Below, in pieces: positions 22,591 through 34,597 of a stretch of DNA of 64,000 nt (positions are counted from its first letter, which is position 1; each line of letters begins with the position of its first letter). Below the pieces are notes generated by a model that was not told the DNA's origin, did not search any database, and worked only from the letters and a program-made list of their open reading frames with translations. The stretch is from Agaricus subrufescens (taxonomy: Eukaryota > Basidiomycota > Agaricomycetes > Agaricales > Agaricaceae). Where the stretch lies: contig CM057062.1 of the NCBI GenBank assembly GCA_029945375.1, positions 558,001 through 622,000 of the forward strand, read 5' to 3'. Both the position numbers and the translations under genes were made by a program.

Positions 22591-25500
22591 TCACAGCATA
22601 AATGATTTGTTCTTGTTCAATTGACTTGCCGAACCATATTTTTTCTTCATATCCCTCGTCAACTGGCGTAACATCGCTACTGTAATTTGTTGAGATGGAC
22701 TCTCAGAAATAGACCCGCAACTCGAAGCCGGACGGGGCGTTTCAATCGCAATTGACGCATTGCTGGTGATACTTGGTGAAGGAGAATGGTATCGGCCGTT
22801 TATATGTGGCGTCGTCGGCACACTCGTATCGGCAAGCGTTGACACAGACGCGATTGAAGTCCTCGAGCGTTTGGCATCCGGCCTGATATTCCTGTCAGAC
22901 GTGAATCTGTTAGAGAACGACAAGACATACGAGTCATCAGTCTCTTCCGATAATGCCCGACGTTTTGGTGACCTTCGCACACTCGTATTCAAAGCCAAGT
23001 TCAAACTCGTCTGGAACTTTTGTATTGTAGCTTCGAAAAGTTCAGATGCGGCCGTCAGATCAACAAGAGGTATATGCTGTCTTTCCTGGGGTTTGACATG
23101 GGTATGTTTTTCTGTTCGGGATACCATAAGTTGGAGAAGGTGTTGGATGAATGTTCGAGCAGGGAATTCTGATCGAATTAATCTCAGTTATGATCAAGAA
23201 GAACAATAGAAATAGAACACACGTTGACCAATGTTGAAGTGTGATTGGAGATCTACCGCGATCCCTTCAGTGTCACCATCATTACTGATACGAGAAAGCC
23301 AGGTAAAGGCCGACTCATATGCAGCTCTAGAGGACAGTAAGCACTGAATCATTAAGAAACATACAAGAATACGTACTGGCTATCCAAGATAGTGTCGATA
23401 TCAAAACTTTCAAGGAGGTCACGCTTGGGTCTTGTTAGCATTGCAGTCACCAACGAACCCATCTTGTTAAGTAAACCGATCGTCGCTTGTACCAAATGGC
23501 CGTATAGATGCCAATTAACTGTGATTGTATTTCATTAGCATTGAGTGTCACGGCCAAGAGTAGACGTCTCACAGTAGCCATTCGTAGAACAATTATCAAG
23601 CCATTCCATGAGGAAATTACTAAACTCTGTCTCGAAGGTCCTGAAGATTCCTAATTCCGTAATCACACTCAGTAACTATCTTTTGCAACATAGGATAAAA
23701 CCCGTACCTTGAACAGTCGTGAATTTGACCAGCCTTCCCTCGACGTCGAGCTTGACCCTTTGCAATGTTTCACCCAACACCGAATCCAAGTTCGACGTAA
23801 CCGTGATCCCCAATGTCGCATATCCCCCCAAAACCGATTCCTCAACGTATTTCTTGATCTAGACCACCAAATGTTGTCAATAAATGAGCGTAGTGAATAT
23901 AAGTTGTACCCACTAGGTTGACAAAGTCGGCTGCAGGTTCAGCTTTTGACTGATCTCCTGTACCCCAGTTCAACACGAATAACGAGGGTATGTAATGACG
24001 CCTAGAAGAGAGCGCCTCGATAATATCCCGCAGTCGAGAGCAGTCGTCGAGGACACAGTATTTCCTGGGGAAGAAATGTGTCAAGAAAGAGCGAGAACTG
24101 GAATACAGATAAACGTACTTTTCAAGCTCATCTTCGATATGATCCGTCGGTGTGCACTCAAACACAATCAAACCAGTACTCAAGTCCTCCTTCGCCTTAC
24201 TTTTCTCCTTCCCTTTCCCATTCACCTTTGCTTTCGCGGTATCATGTGACGCGTCTAGATCGGGAAACAACGGAATCTCGAAAATCGACTCGGATGCCCA
24301 TCGACCGGACTTGGGTACGTCAAACTTGCGCTCCAACCAGATAGCAGAACTATCACTTTCTGTATTCAGTGACAGCCACACATTCCATGGTCTAGATGTC
24401 TTCATCTTCGCCTGGACAAATGTACGGATGATGGAAAGGTAGGAACCTTCAGCCCATAACTGTTGGTTTTCTTCTCGTTTCTGTAGATCCAAATTGTACG
24501 TGTTGAGCTCACGCAACTGCTTGAAGCTAGATGACATACCTCTTTCAACCTCTTTGCTATCTCCTCATCAGTCCTCCGTTCCTGGAAAACATCCGAAACC
24601 CTCTTCTTTCTCTGTCTTTTCTTAATCGGTGACCCATCCCCAGTTCCACTCGTACCTTCACCAGACGTTATCCTCCTTCTCTTTTCCACAGACCCAGAGC
24701 GCCCCGACAACCGCGATTCCCTGAGTAACTGTATTGCCTTCTTTGATTTAAGCTTAGCACGATAAGCATCCGATTGTTCAACCGCCTGTACCCAAACCAA
24801 AATATCCTCTACCCGTTTCTTCCACCTACTCCACCATCTCTTCATCGTCCTTTCATCCCTGAATGCACGAGCTTGAGCATTGAGCTCTTCCCGAGTTGGA
24901 ACAACTTCATTTCGCTCTTCCGCCCTAGTCGTTAAACTATTTTGCTTCTGTGATACGAATTTAGGTGCAGGCACCTCAGGGGCCTTGCCTTTATCTTTCC
25001 GTAATAAAGCTGGTAGGAGTGAAGATGAATTATTCGTGCCCTTCCTTGGCGACGAGAAATTCTTTACGGGGACGAAATTTGATGTGCTCGGGGTCGATGG
25101 TAAGTCCAACGGACTTAATGCAGAGAGATTACTCATACTTCCACCTACGCCAAGGCTCGAGCTACTGCCCTGCGGAGTAATAGGCGTAGTGGGTTTGCTT
25201 TGTAGCAAACCTAGCACAGGGTGTGGAATAACGGACGCGGGCGTTGAAGGCAACGATATCGGTCCATGTTTCTTCAGAGGTGGAGGGGCGATGGGAGAAC
25301 CGGAATTCGAAGCAGGTTCCGCTGGGAAAAGTTTCAGCTTTGGTGTCGGAGGAATGGGCATTGGTATAGGCGGTACTGCAGGAGCAGGAGGGGATACAGT
25401 GGTGTCGATGCGAAGTGGGGGAGTACTTGACTTACGAGGCCGTAGCTTTGGAGCCGTATGCAGAGCAAAAGCGGATTGCGAACTACCAGCCTGTGGAGGT

Positions 25501-27980
25501 GTAGTTGCCTTGGCAGGTAGAGAAGGCAGAGAGGGCGCGCCATTCAAAGTCGAGACTGGCGGTGGTGTCGTAGTAGTCGAGGGGGGTTGTGACGCATTAT
25601 TGAAAAAGTTCGGAATGAATGAGGGAGCGGATACATTAAGTGTAGGCTTCGTCGTAGGTGGCGCAGAAAATGACGTAGGCAACTTGCTACTATTTTCTGG
25701 TTGGGGGCCGGATTGAGGTAAGACTGATGCACCAAAAAACGATGGTGGCGCCGTTGTTGATTTCGTCGCATCGCCGGATTGGGCTTGAAAAGGACCTGTT
25801 TTCGCGGCCGATTAGGAACGACGAGATAAGAGTACTCTATACGACGCACTGGATGTGGACATGTTCCCGAAAAACGAGGGTTGTGGTACTGCAGGTCTTG
25901 GGGGCTCAGTTTGCGGCTTCTCAAGAGGGGGAGCATCGGCTAAGGACTTGCGACTGGATTGTGACGTGAGAGGTGCATTATTACTCAAGGAAACTGTATT
26001 TCCTTGTGATCCAAGCGGAGGCTGGGACGGCTCTGATGGCTTGGACGATGAAGAGAACACATTCCCGAAGACCGATGTAGGTGGCGCCGAAGGCTTGGAC
26101 ACCCCAAACGTACCACCTCCGAAAACGTTGGTGGTTCCGGTAGAAAGGCTGGCCAAATCACCGAAAGCAGATGTTGTAGCCGCGGGATGCGAAGTTTGAC
26201 CAAAGAATGATGGTTGGCTAGAAGGCAGACCGAATACATTTGTACTGGGCTGTACAGGAGGCAATTGAGGCGGTGCTTCATGCTGAATAAAGTTGTCCAG
26301 TTCATCGACTTCATCGAACCTATTTTCCTCTCCTTCGTCGTACATCTCCATGTCATTTTCGAAGCTTTCCCCTGTAAATACTGCCTTTCCATCGATGATC
26401 TCGGGGAAACCAAGATCTCCCCGTATAGCTTCGATATCTTCAATCGTGTCTTTTCCGAAAAGCCGCTCTAGGATGCAGGCTACAAGGTAAATCATAACCA
26501 CACTTCCCTGCTCCCGCAGAACGCCTGCGAGTTGACCAAAGATCTGCATTCCTTCGGCATCGACAACAAGCGCAGAGGTTTTGGTAATGGGTGCACTCTT
26601 GCTTTGGACGTGGAGCCTAAACTCAGTCGTGAGTTGAAACACAGGGTGGGATGTGATATAGTCGGGTATCTCTTCGTGGCGTTCCTTTTGATCACGGATA
26701 TGTATTAAGCGATGGTAGACCCGCATTTCAAGTTCAGTTGGCGATTCATAACGGCCACGCTGTTCTTCGTAAAATTCTTTCAAGCTTTGCAATGCTACAT
26801 ATTGCCAGTCAGTATGAGAGGGACCATAAGCAAAGTACTGAGACGGACTGTTCATAAGTTGCTGTTCCTCCAAAGCAATTGAGAAACCGGGTTTGTCACG
26901 TTCAACATGCAAAGCGAGGATGTGGAAACGAGCACAACGATCATGACATTCGACTGCGATAGGACCGGATTCATGCTGCAAAGTCAGATCGTTCCGAACG
27001 GCTCTAGAACGATCGCGAATGAAGGTATATGTCTGCGAAAAACCACCACGAGGAAGTAGATCGTGGAAAAGGTAATCCAAAGTTTTCTGTGGTTCTTCGT
27101 CAACAACGCCAAGACAAGGGGGGCCAACAGGCTCGTGATACACACTTTGAGCACCTTCGGGGGCCGCAAGTCTGAAGGGAGTGTTTTGTCGCCAGCGGCC
27201 CGTTCGTACATTTTAACCGCTCTTTTATGATTTACGCGTTTCGTGCCAGGTATCTTTCAAACCGATGAGCGTAGATTGGGGTAGAAGTTCTTAGCAAATT
27301 CAAGACGTACGGTTTCCCACTCGAAGAGATTGTTCTCCCGCTCGCGTCTATAACGCTCGAAACGTGGGCACATATCCATACACGTCCCAACCATTGTAAT
27401 GGCATCTTCTAAGCGTTTGGGTACCAATGGGTCATCCATCTTCCCTTCGGCTATGGCCTTTTTCCTTTCAACCTCCCGCGCCTTCACCAACTAATCAAGA
27501 GAAAATGTCAAGTTCATTGGAAAGATAAAAGAGGCGATATACCTCCTGATAGAACCGCTCCCGTTCTTCCTGAGTTTCGAGGTCAGGTTCATCTATCTCT
27601 GGAAACTCAAATTCCGTAGTATAGAGGTCTTCATTCGAATCACCCTGGACAAAACCCATCTCCTCTTCCACGTCTGCCGGGGCGTCATATTCCCCGGTCG
27701 GTACCAAATCCTTTGGCGTGCTAGTAGCGGTATTTCTCAGCGTTTGGTTCGGAAATTTACGGCCCCCTCTTCCACGCCCCCTTGCCCTCTGTCCGCCACG
27801 TCCGCCGCCTCTTTCCCATCGCTCCCCTTCAGGATGATTGTTCGTGGTTGGGCCAGTGCTCTTCGACGATGCGTCGGCCGCATTCCATTGTCTGTTGCGA
27901 GACAGAGGCCGCCGTGAGCCGTTGGGTGCAGTGAATGCTGCGCCGCGTATCCGTGCGCCGTGGTTGTAGGAAGGATTCAT
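22591..27980 (-). CDS. SAC3: SAC3/GANP-family mRNA export factor (TREX-2 scaffold)
   Basis: Large nuclear-pore-associated scaffold of the TREX-2 complex, which couples transcription to mRNA export. The start chosen is 27980 (MNPSYNHGARIRGAAFTAPN); the frame stays open upstream to 28220. A Gly/Arg-rich N-terminus (RGGGRGGQRARGRGRGG) precedes the SAC3 signature GTCMDMCPRFERYRRERENN. After two introns it continues PGTKRVNHKRAVKMYERAAG, LPSDLRPPKVLKKTLDYLF and LLPRGGFSQTYTFIRDRSRA, the PCI-like core. The middle has FG-type repeats (NVFGLPSS, SFFGQTS, NVFGGGTFG), fitting nuclear-pore contact, then a long Pro/Ser/Thr linker. The C-terminal part (24540-22591) includes LRDIIEALSSRRHYIPSLFV and QITVAMLRQLTRDMKKKYG. 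Introns are 50-60 nt throughout. Roughly 1,500 residues. Family assignment is certain; exact boundaries of the small exons at 23130-23850 were not all resolved. Confidence 0.92.
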
Positions 27981-28608
27981 GGGGCCCAGCGCCAGGCGCG
28001 TTCTCCTCGCCAGCAGTAACACGGCGCAAGGCTCTGTGTTGTCCATCACCCCGCAGAACAAACAATCTATGTTTGGCAGGATCCTCTCACCCAAACATCT
28101 ACTTGGGCTGTGTCGATGATCTTGGCTGCTTTGCGCCTTAATGGCTGACAATGTGCTTGGAATATGTCTTACAGCCTGCTGCCAGGTTTGTGCAGGTATT
28201 CTTCTTGATTTTGGCTCCATTCGTATGTACGGTTCCCCGCCCTGTTCAATTTACTGAAACCCAGCATTCCAGGTCACTCTTGCACCGATGTTACAAGCTG
28301 CTGTCCCCCATCCAGTGGCAAGGATGATGCTGCTCTGGGGAGTGAACGACAGCCGTTGATCTCTGGGGCCGAACAGCCTCGACATCAACCGCCCATGGTA
28401 ATCCTTACAGCACCGACGCCAACACCATGACAATGACAACGCCAAGCAATCGCATGTCAGGCACGTTCCATGTTACTACAGTACATTGTGATACTATTCA
28501 TTAGCTTCATTAGTTCGTCGTCAGCTAGCCACTACCTTCACCCTCTATGAGCGCTCCGCCCGCGTCTATGAGCACAGCTACTACCAGATGCTATTACCAG
28601 ATGTATAT
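27981..28608. other. SAC3 5' flank
   Basis: 628 bp between the SAC3 start and the stop codon of the upstream kinase-like gene, both on the minus strand. Open frames here are extensions or shadows. It must hold the SAC3 promoter; no TATA box is obvious. Confidence 0.4.
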
Positions 28609-30111
28609 CTATTCCACTTCCTCAAACCCGTGAGTTGTCGGTGCTTTTAGATTCCTAGCGAGCGCGAGCCATGGTCCTTCCCGTATCCAACTTGGTATCT
28701 CTGCATCGCAAGACGGCGAAGGTGATCTTGAGCACACCGTTAAGCTACCTTCGGACGGCAGTCCAGCACCAAAAGGTGGGGTAGGTGATTTCGAATACGC
28801 TGTTGAGCTACCATCGAATGGTGATGACGGTAATACAGGTAGGTCTAGCCGGGCAACTGGTAGCCTGGGTAGCGGTCTTTCTGACCAAATTGGGTCTGGA
28901 TGTTTTGTCGTGACCCTAAGCCTTTTGCATTGCCGGTTTCTTCCATCGCAATCGTCATCACCGCTCTCTACTTCCTCGGCACTACTATCTTCGTCCAACA
29001 AACGTTTGATCCCTCCGCTCCGAACAAGCTTCAGCCGTGGCTTCATATCAATCGAGTAAATCTGCGCCATAATTGACATCCATCCGCTTGTTCCTTTCAG
29101 TAACCTGTCTGGGTCCGAATGTGGCACCAGTATCCGTACGGGAAATATCACCTTTCCTCTTGAGATCGGTAGACAACTGTCTGGATCCCATTGTCGCATA
29201 TCCTCGAACCATTCTTCCAACATCTCTCTTCGATCCTCGACTTTACGTTTCCTGGCTTTTGGGTCCTTTACTAACTCGATAACATTATGCATCTCTACAA
29301 TCCGCACTTCGCGTTTATCGGTTATGAGCATGCTTCCGAGGTGAGGGCTGTCCAGGATATATCCAATTTTGATTAGTTTCTCGAACGCCTCCATCACAAT
29401 GCCGTAATCCCGATATGTGACCCTGTTGCCTTGCATTGCCTCTGTCATGATACCGACGATGTTACCGTCCTCGTCCAGTACGTGCCCTAACATATCATAC
29501 GATAGGTTCATACCCTGTATCCTGCGGTACGCTTTCATAGCTCGATTGAGGAAGCCAAAATCCTGGTCCATTGTCACCCGGTATACATCTGCCGCCACAT
29601 CAGTAAGCGCCAGTCTACAGCAATTCTTTCAAGGGCAAATAATCTTACCGACTTCTCGTCCCCTCCATCTACCAAACCAAAATCCAAGCCCCCCAACTTC
29701 ATCATAATCTATATCGATTTCGGGAATCATTCTCGCAAAAGGTTGTTCTTTGACATCGCTCATGTCCTTCTTCCTTTCCTTCTGCATGAATCGAAGTGAC
29801 TTCAGTTTGTCATTCCTTCGATTCATGTACACCCAATTCGGTGCGTGCATCTCCCAATCTAATTCATGACTATGATTTTGCTTGACGCTAGTTAGACGGC
29901 TTTTCGACACCAAATACGTGAGGATAGGACCCACAATCTCTTCCAGTGTATCCAAAAGAGAAGCTTTATGCTCCGGTTTCTTGAATTGAATCGTTAATTG
30001 CTTCTTCCCCTTTATGAAGGTTATGAACCACATATTATCCTTCGTCATACATTCAACATATCGTATAAGCTCATGTTTGCGGGGCAAGAAGAATTGGCTT
30101 GGAACCTCCAT
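28609..30111 (-). CDS. Kinase-like protein, probably catalytically dead
   Basis: About 480 residues in two exons joined at an intron near 29650-29590 (REV-G|D-VYRVTMDQ). The N-terminal part (MEVPSQFFLPRKHELIRYVE) is not recognised. The middle resembles the C-lobe side of small fungal kinase-like proteins. AMKAYRRIQGMN stands where they have the E-x-x-AYRRIQ helix, and GHVLDEDGNIVGIMTEAMQG fits the strand before the hinge. Where such proteins carry H-G-D-x-x-x-x-N-F-L and a D-F-E metal site, this one reads GYILDSPHLGSMLITDKREV and RIVEMHNVIEL, so HGD, the Asn and the DF(E/G) Asp are absent. The C-terminal third is acidic and Ser/Pro-rich. Kinase ancestry is inferred from pattern only; a structural or profile search could overturn it. 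Confidence 0.62.
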
Positions 30112-33100
30112 CTTAACTTCTCGTCAAGCAGCGAGGTGATTTGTGGGTACACAGAGGATGATGCTGTCAAATAGAAAAGATAGGGAGGAAGATATAGAAT
30201 CCTTTGTGGGCGTACAGTGGCAGGTGTAGAAGAGCCGAGAAAGAGGTCCAACGACTCGTGTTCATACTCTTAACCAGTGATCCACAACCATTCCCTGTTC
30301 GGGTGATAGAATTCTCATGAGATCACAATTCGTCCGCATGTCACCGCCCATTGTTGTTCTAGCGGAAAACAGCCTGCAAATCAAGCTTCTTAGGCTCCTT
30401 TCGGCGTGACCCCTACTGCGCCCTGTTGATGGGAATGATAAGAAGATCGTTTTTCTGCAAAAGAAAGCATACTACTCGTGTTAGCCTCGTTGGTGCTCGA
30501 GTGGCTTAGGCTACAGCCTCTTTGTGAGCTGGGTCAATGCTGTGTTCACATCTTTGATTGTTCCGGATGTGCAGACTATTCCCCTTTTTCTTATACGTGA
30601 ACGGTCACCCACAAAACCACAGTAAAAGTTAGTTGAGGCTAAATAAATCCTAAAAGCCACTCGGCAGTTGCGAGGCACAGTGTGCCCGGCCCCTCCAAAG
30701 TTTCTCAGTGAGTAAAGGAACATTCTCGAAGGAGACTTTTGGAAAGCCCACTACTTTCCCCCATCTTCTCCTTGTGCCCTCAAACGAACATAAAAGCAAA
30801 ACCTGTTCTTCTAAAGGTTCTTGATTTGATGGATATAACACAGATATGTACAACATAGCATACGTTCGTATTCGGGGCTCCACTACATTTCCCTCACTCC
30901 GTCGGAGTATGCCGGTACCGTCCGAAGTTCAAGGGATCATCAATTCGTTTTACATACCCTTCTCTTGGGCACACCATAAATGAAACAAACGAGGCCCGTG
31001 TGCACCCGTGCCGCTTTTTCTTTTACGTGGAATCTTCACGCAAACATTTCAACCAAATGTCAATGGAAAATGCATCATTACGCTTCTGAAAGCATTCCCT
31101 GAAAGATTACGTTGTCGGATCAGTGATAATGCTAAAGCTGGTTCAGTATGGAATGATCTTCTTATTCATGCGTGTATTAGGAAACTGCAGGGAAATGTAT
31201 CATATGAATCTGTACCGTGGCTACACCCGTTTAAACCGCCGGAAATTGAAATATTGTTATACCCGAGGTTAATGTCCTGTAGGCCTTAGAGGAGAAGGTC
31301 GTGGAGAGACCCATCATTTTAAATCACGCCGTGCTGAGACCGCTGCCAGGCTATCTTTAACTATAAACATGTGGGTACCCTACAGGTACCATACAAGAGC
31401 AAGTGATTCAATGAGTTTTCCCAGAGGGTCCTCTGCCCGCAATGGCCCGCTATCGGAAGACATTGCACTCCGATATTTCAACGAAAATATCTTTATTTCA
31501 CGGCATATATTGTTCAATAAGCTTCTCGGCAGTTTGGCACGATCCTGGGTGTCTGAATTCATATGGTAATTTGAAGGAAAGCGTGTGGGAATGGTCTAGA
31601 ATCTCCGGGAGAACTATTACATGAATATCGAACCACAAAAAAAGATACTGTCTAGCAGTGAGAAAATGACAAAGTCATCACTTTGTGCGAGGCGTTTTTT
31701 TTCTTTGCCTCGGACTCACATGGAGCGGGAGAATATAGCCATTAAAAAGAACGTGATCTTTAGGAACGATGTTCTATGCTCGAACATCAAGTTCAATCAA
31801 ATTTAGAAGGTATAGTGCGTATGCTATAACAGCATTGCTCTTGACAGCCTCTAGTGCACGCCGCATAGGACTGGTACTGGCAAGATGAGGAAGTTCTATT
31901 TTTGTCCAACCTTGCATGGGACAAACTTTAGCAGGGCCGCCAAAAGTTTGGCACACAACTTGAAGTATACCGAGATATTTGATCTGAGTTCTGTTGGAGA
32001 GCCTTAATTGAATTCATTGGCGCTTTTCTACATAAGACACAATTGTCTGCTGACGAGAAACCACGTTCTTGGCTCTGACAATCATGAGCACTGTGACCAT
32101 TTTCGATTGACTAAGATCATTTGAAGCTCATCATTCACATAAATAAATTCTTATATGATCACGTTCACAAAAACGAGGTTCGGATACCAGTGGGGCATCG
32201 AATGTGCTTCGAAAGGACTTTAGGTGCATCTCCGAAAGGTGGCGCATCACTTTATCTGCGATAAGACCTCCACTCGTTTGGCTGTTACAGTAGTCCCATG
32301 TGATGAAACTTGAAAATGACCCGATATGGTCATAAAAGTTGAATGCAAGTGTTTGACAACAGCCCGTGATTTACCCCGCTCGTGGTTCTAATAGTTTGCA
32401 ATGACACAGCTGCTTTATAGCTATCATTGATGAAGCGGAGCCGGCAAAGGTCAGCGTCAGTTTCAGTTAAAGAAACTGATAAACATCTGGGCGATGAAAT
32501 CACTTAGAAGGTCTTGTATTATTTGAATCCGGTTCCCAGGTTATTAAAAGAGAGACTCAAAAGCTGTGATTCAATTGGCTAATGAATACAAGCTTGAAAC
32601 AGCTGAGAGTCAGCCACATAGTTCAATGTCGCTACTAAAATTATGACAAGATCAATCGTGTTAATAACTTCTCACCGATACTCCTCACCTATCACCTTGA
32701 ATTGACGCTATTCAACGGGAGAGATGCACGTTGCACGCGTTTGAGCCACTCATAGGCTCGTGATGCATTCACTTTTTGTAGTAACATTCTCTCTGGAAGT
32801 GTATAATAGCACCACTGTAACATCTACTCGCTGCTTCTACTTGAGCTCTAACCGTATTCTTGCGTGTGAGCTCTTGAGACTAGTTGCATGATGAAGCAGA
32901 TACTCTGTAATATATGATATACAGAGCGGAGTCAGTTGCTGGCCGTCTGACTTCAGCAGAAGTGAAGTTCGAGAAATTCAGATCTCGAACATCCCGAACG
33001 AAATATCCTTCAATAACTTCTCATTTTATTTTTTCTTGATTAGGGTACATGTAGCGCAGTGCACAAAACTTACTGCGAAACTGTAAAAAGCCCGAGTTGA

Positions 33101-34135
33101 AAAGCAGAAACAATAACGATCGTTAGTCAAACTCAGCGAATCACTCAGGCCAAGTTCGGAATAAAATCAGCACTCAATGCCAGATTAGTAAGTATGCTGG
33201 CCATACTGAAGGTCACTGTAAATGCTCAGATATCCCAGAGGCCACAAGGTACTTTGATACTTGAATGAATGAATGTGGTACTACGAGGTGGAAGATTAAA
33301 CTCTTGTGTGTGGTTTAAAGTTCAAAGCCTTATAGGAGTCTCGGAATTTCTTCCAATGATTCATGAATTCACAGCACGGCATGATTTTGTCATATATATA
33401 AGATGCACATCCAAAACAGCCAAGCGTTCGAGCGGCAAAACCAAAAACGATACCGATTCTGAGAAACACATAAGGCGTTTGAACTGAATCACACAAATTG
33501 ACCTCTGCTTCACTTTTTTTAAAAAAACAACAAGAGTAGTAAGACTCATCGCAAGAAAGTGATAGGCAACGACAACAAGCCCGAAAATGTCCTCAAAGCC
33601 AGGACATAAAGAAATCCTACAGGAAACAAATAGAATTAAGACTCAGGATGGACTGCGCCCATACAAACGAACCCAAGTTTTAAAAAAGAAAAAAAGCAAT
33701 AAGCATGAATACAGTGCTGAGAACCTGGAAAGGCTTCCTAAACAAAGAGAGCCAGTCACCAATTAGCTAGCCCTCTAATCCCAGGACTTTAGTGGGTATA
33801 CTGTATCCTTACGACCTTATGTTCATGTCAACAATCAACATGATTTTTTTTTTAGTGTTGCAATAATTTTTTCTCGATTTATGGCGAATTTGGAGATTTA
33901 TCGGAAAAACCTTTTAGTCACGTGCGTGAACATAAGGATACAGTACAGTACATTGAACGGAGTCCCACACTACTCCTCTGGACATGGATGTGCGCAAAGC
34001 ATTGTCCCAGGAGGTGTTGTGAGAACCAGCCCGATAGGCGTTAAGCAGATCCTACGTGCTAACTCTATCCTTGCGATATACGATCCTTGCTCCACCCAAA
34101 AAAAAAAAAAAGAATTATTTTTCACATAAAACCAA
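30112..34135. other. Gene desert, AT-rich
   Basis: 4 kb without a supported gene. Only short frames without coding character. It includes A/T runs and one imperfect inverted repeat (listed separately). It may contain decayed transposon DNA, but no RT, transposase or recombinase motif is visible. Confidence 0.45.
33800..33950. repeat. Imperfect inverted repeat, possible MITE-like remnant
   Basis: Left arm near 33801 reads CTGTATCCTTACGACCTTAT then GTTCATG. The right arm near 33926-33946 reads GTGAACATAAGGATACAG, its reverse complement apart from a short insertion in the left arm. The AT-rich loop is about 90 bp. No target-site duplication was identified. Confidence 0.35.
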
Positions 34136-34220
34136 TGGGGGCACCGCGGATCGAACGCGGGACCTTTAGAACACATGATTTTTCTTCAGTCTACTGCTCT
34201 CCCAACTGAGCTATGCCCCC
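34136..34220 (-). tRNA. tRNA-Phe (GAA), with short intron
   Basis: Minus strand folds as a full cloverleaf. Acceptor stem is GGGGGCA/TGCCCCC with discriminator A, D-arm GCTCAGTTGGGAGAGC and anticodon loop CTGAAG. An intron of about 12 nt (A-rich, then TCATGTG) sits one base after the anticodon. The 3' anticodon stem is TCTAA, and the T-arm is CCGCGTTCGATCCGCGG. Length 85 nt, 73 after intron removal. Anticodon GAA gives Phe. The 27:43 pair appears mismatched (G:A). Confidence 0.92.
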
Positions 34221-34597
34221 GTCGAAAGTCACACTGAGTCATGTGGCTTGTCGACCAGGCGTTTAGTGGATGCCGCCGATCAGTAGTTAGATCTATTGTC
34301 AGTGTCATAACTTTTATAGAGAAAACTCAATGTTTAGGGTTGGCTTAAAGGGCGAAGTTTAGAACGACGATGGAGACTCGACAAATAAGAATCATGTCAG
34401 TCATATACGAAAGTTAGGAAGGAAAGAGGACTGATTGACACTTATTTCATGCAACGACGCAGACAAGAGCAAACTTGGATATCTCTACACTCTCATTGAA
34501 ATATAGGAATTTATTACAATATTACCCAAAAAAAACCGTCCATAATCAACTAATAAAATAGACGAACAAACAAAACATGTACCACCACAGTCCGATG
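34221..34597. other. Intergenic, tRNA 5' flank and GH16 3' flank
   Basis: 377 bp, AT-rich toward the GH16 end. On the minus strand it holds the tRNA upstream region, and it also holds the GH16 polyadenylation region. No gene seen. Confidence 0.4.

Noticed and set aside
24880..25716. 278-codon plus-strand frame inside SAC3
   Set aside because: Antisense shadow of the Pro/Ser-rich SAC3 linker; Gly/Val-rich with no motif.
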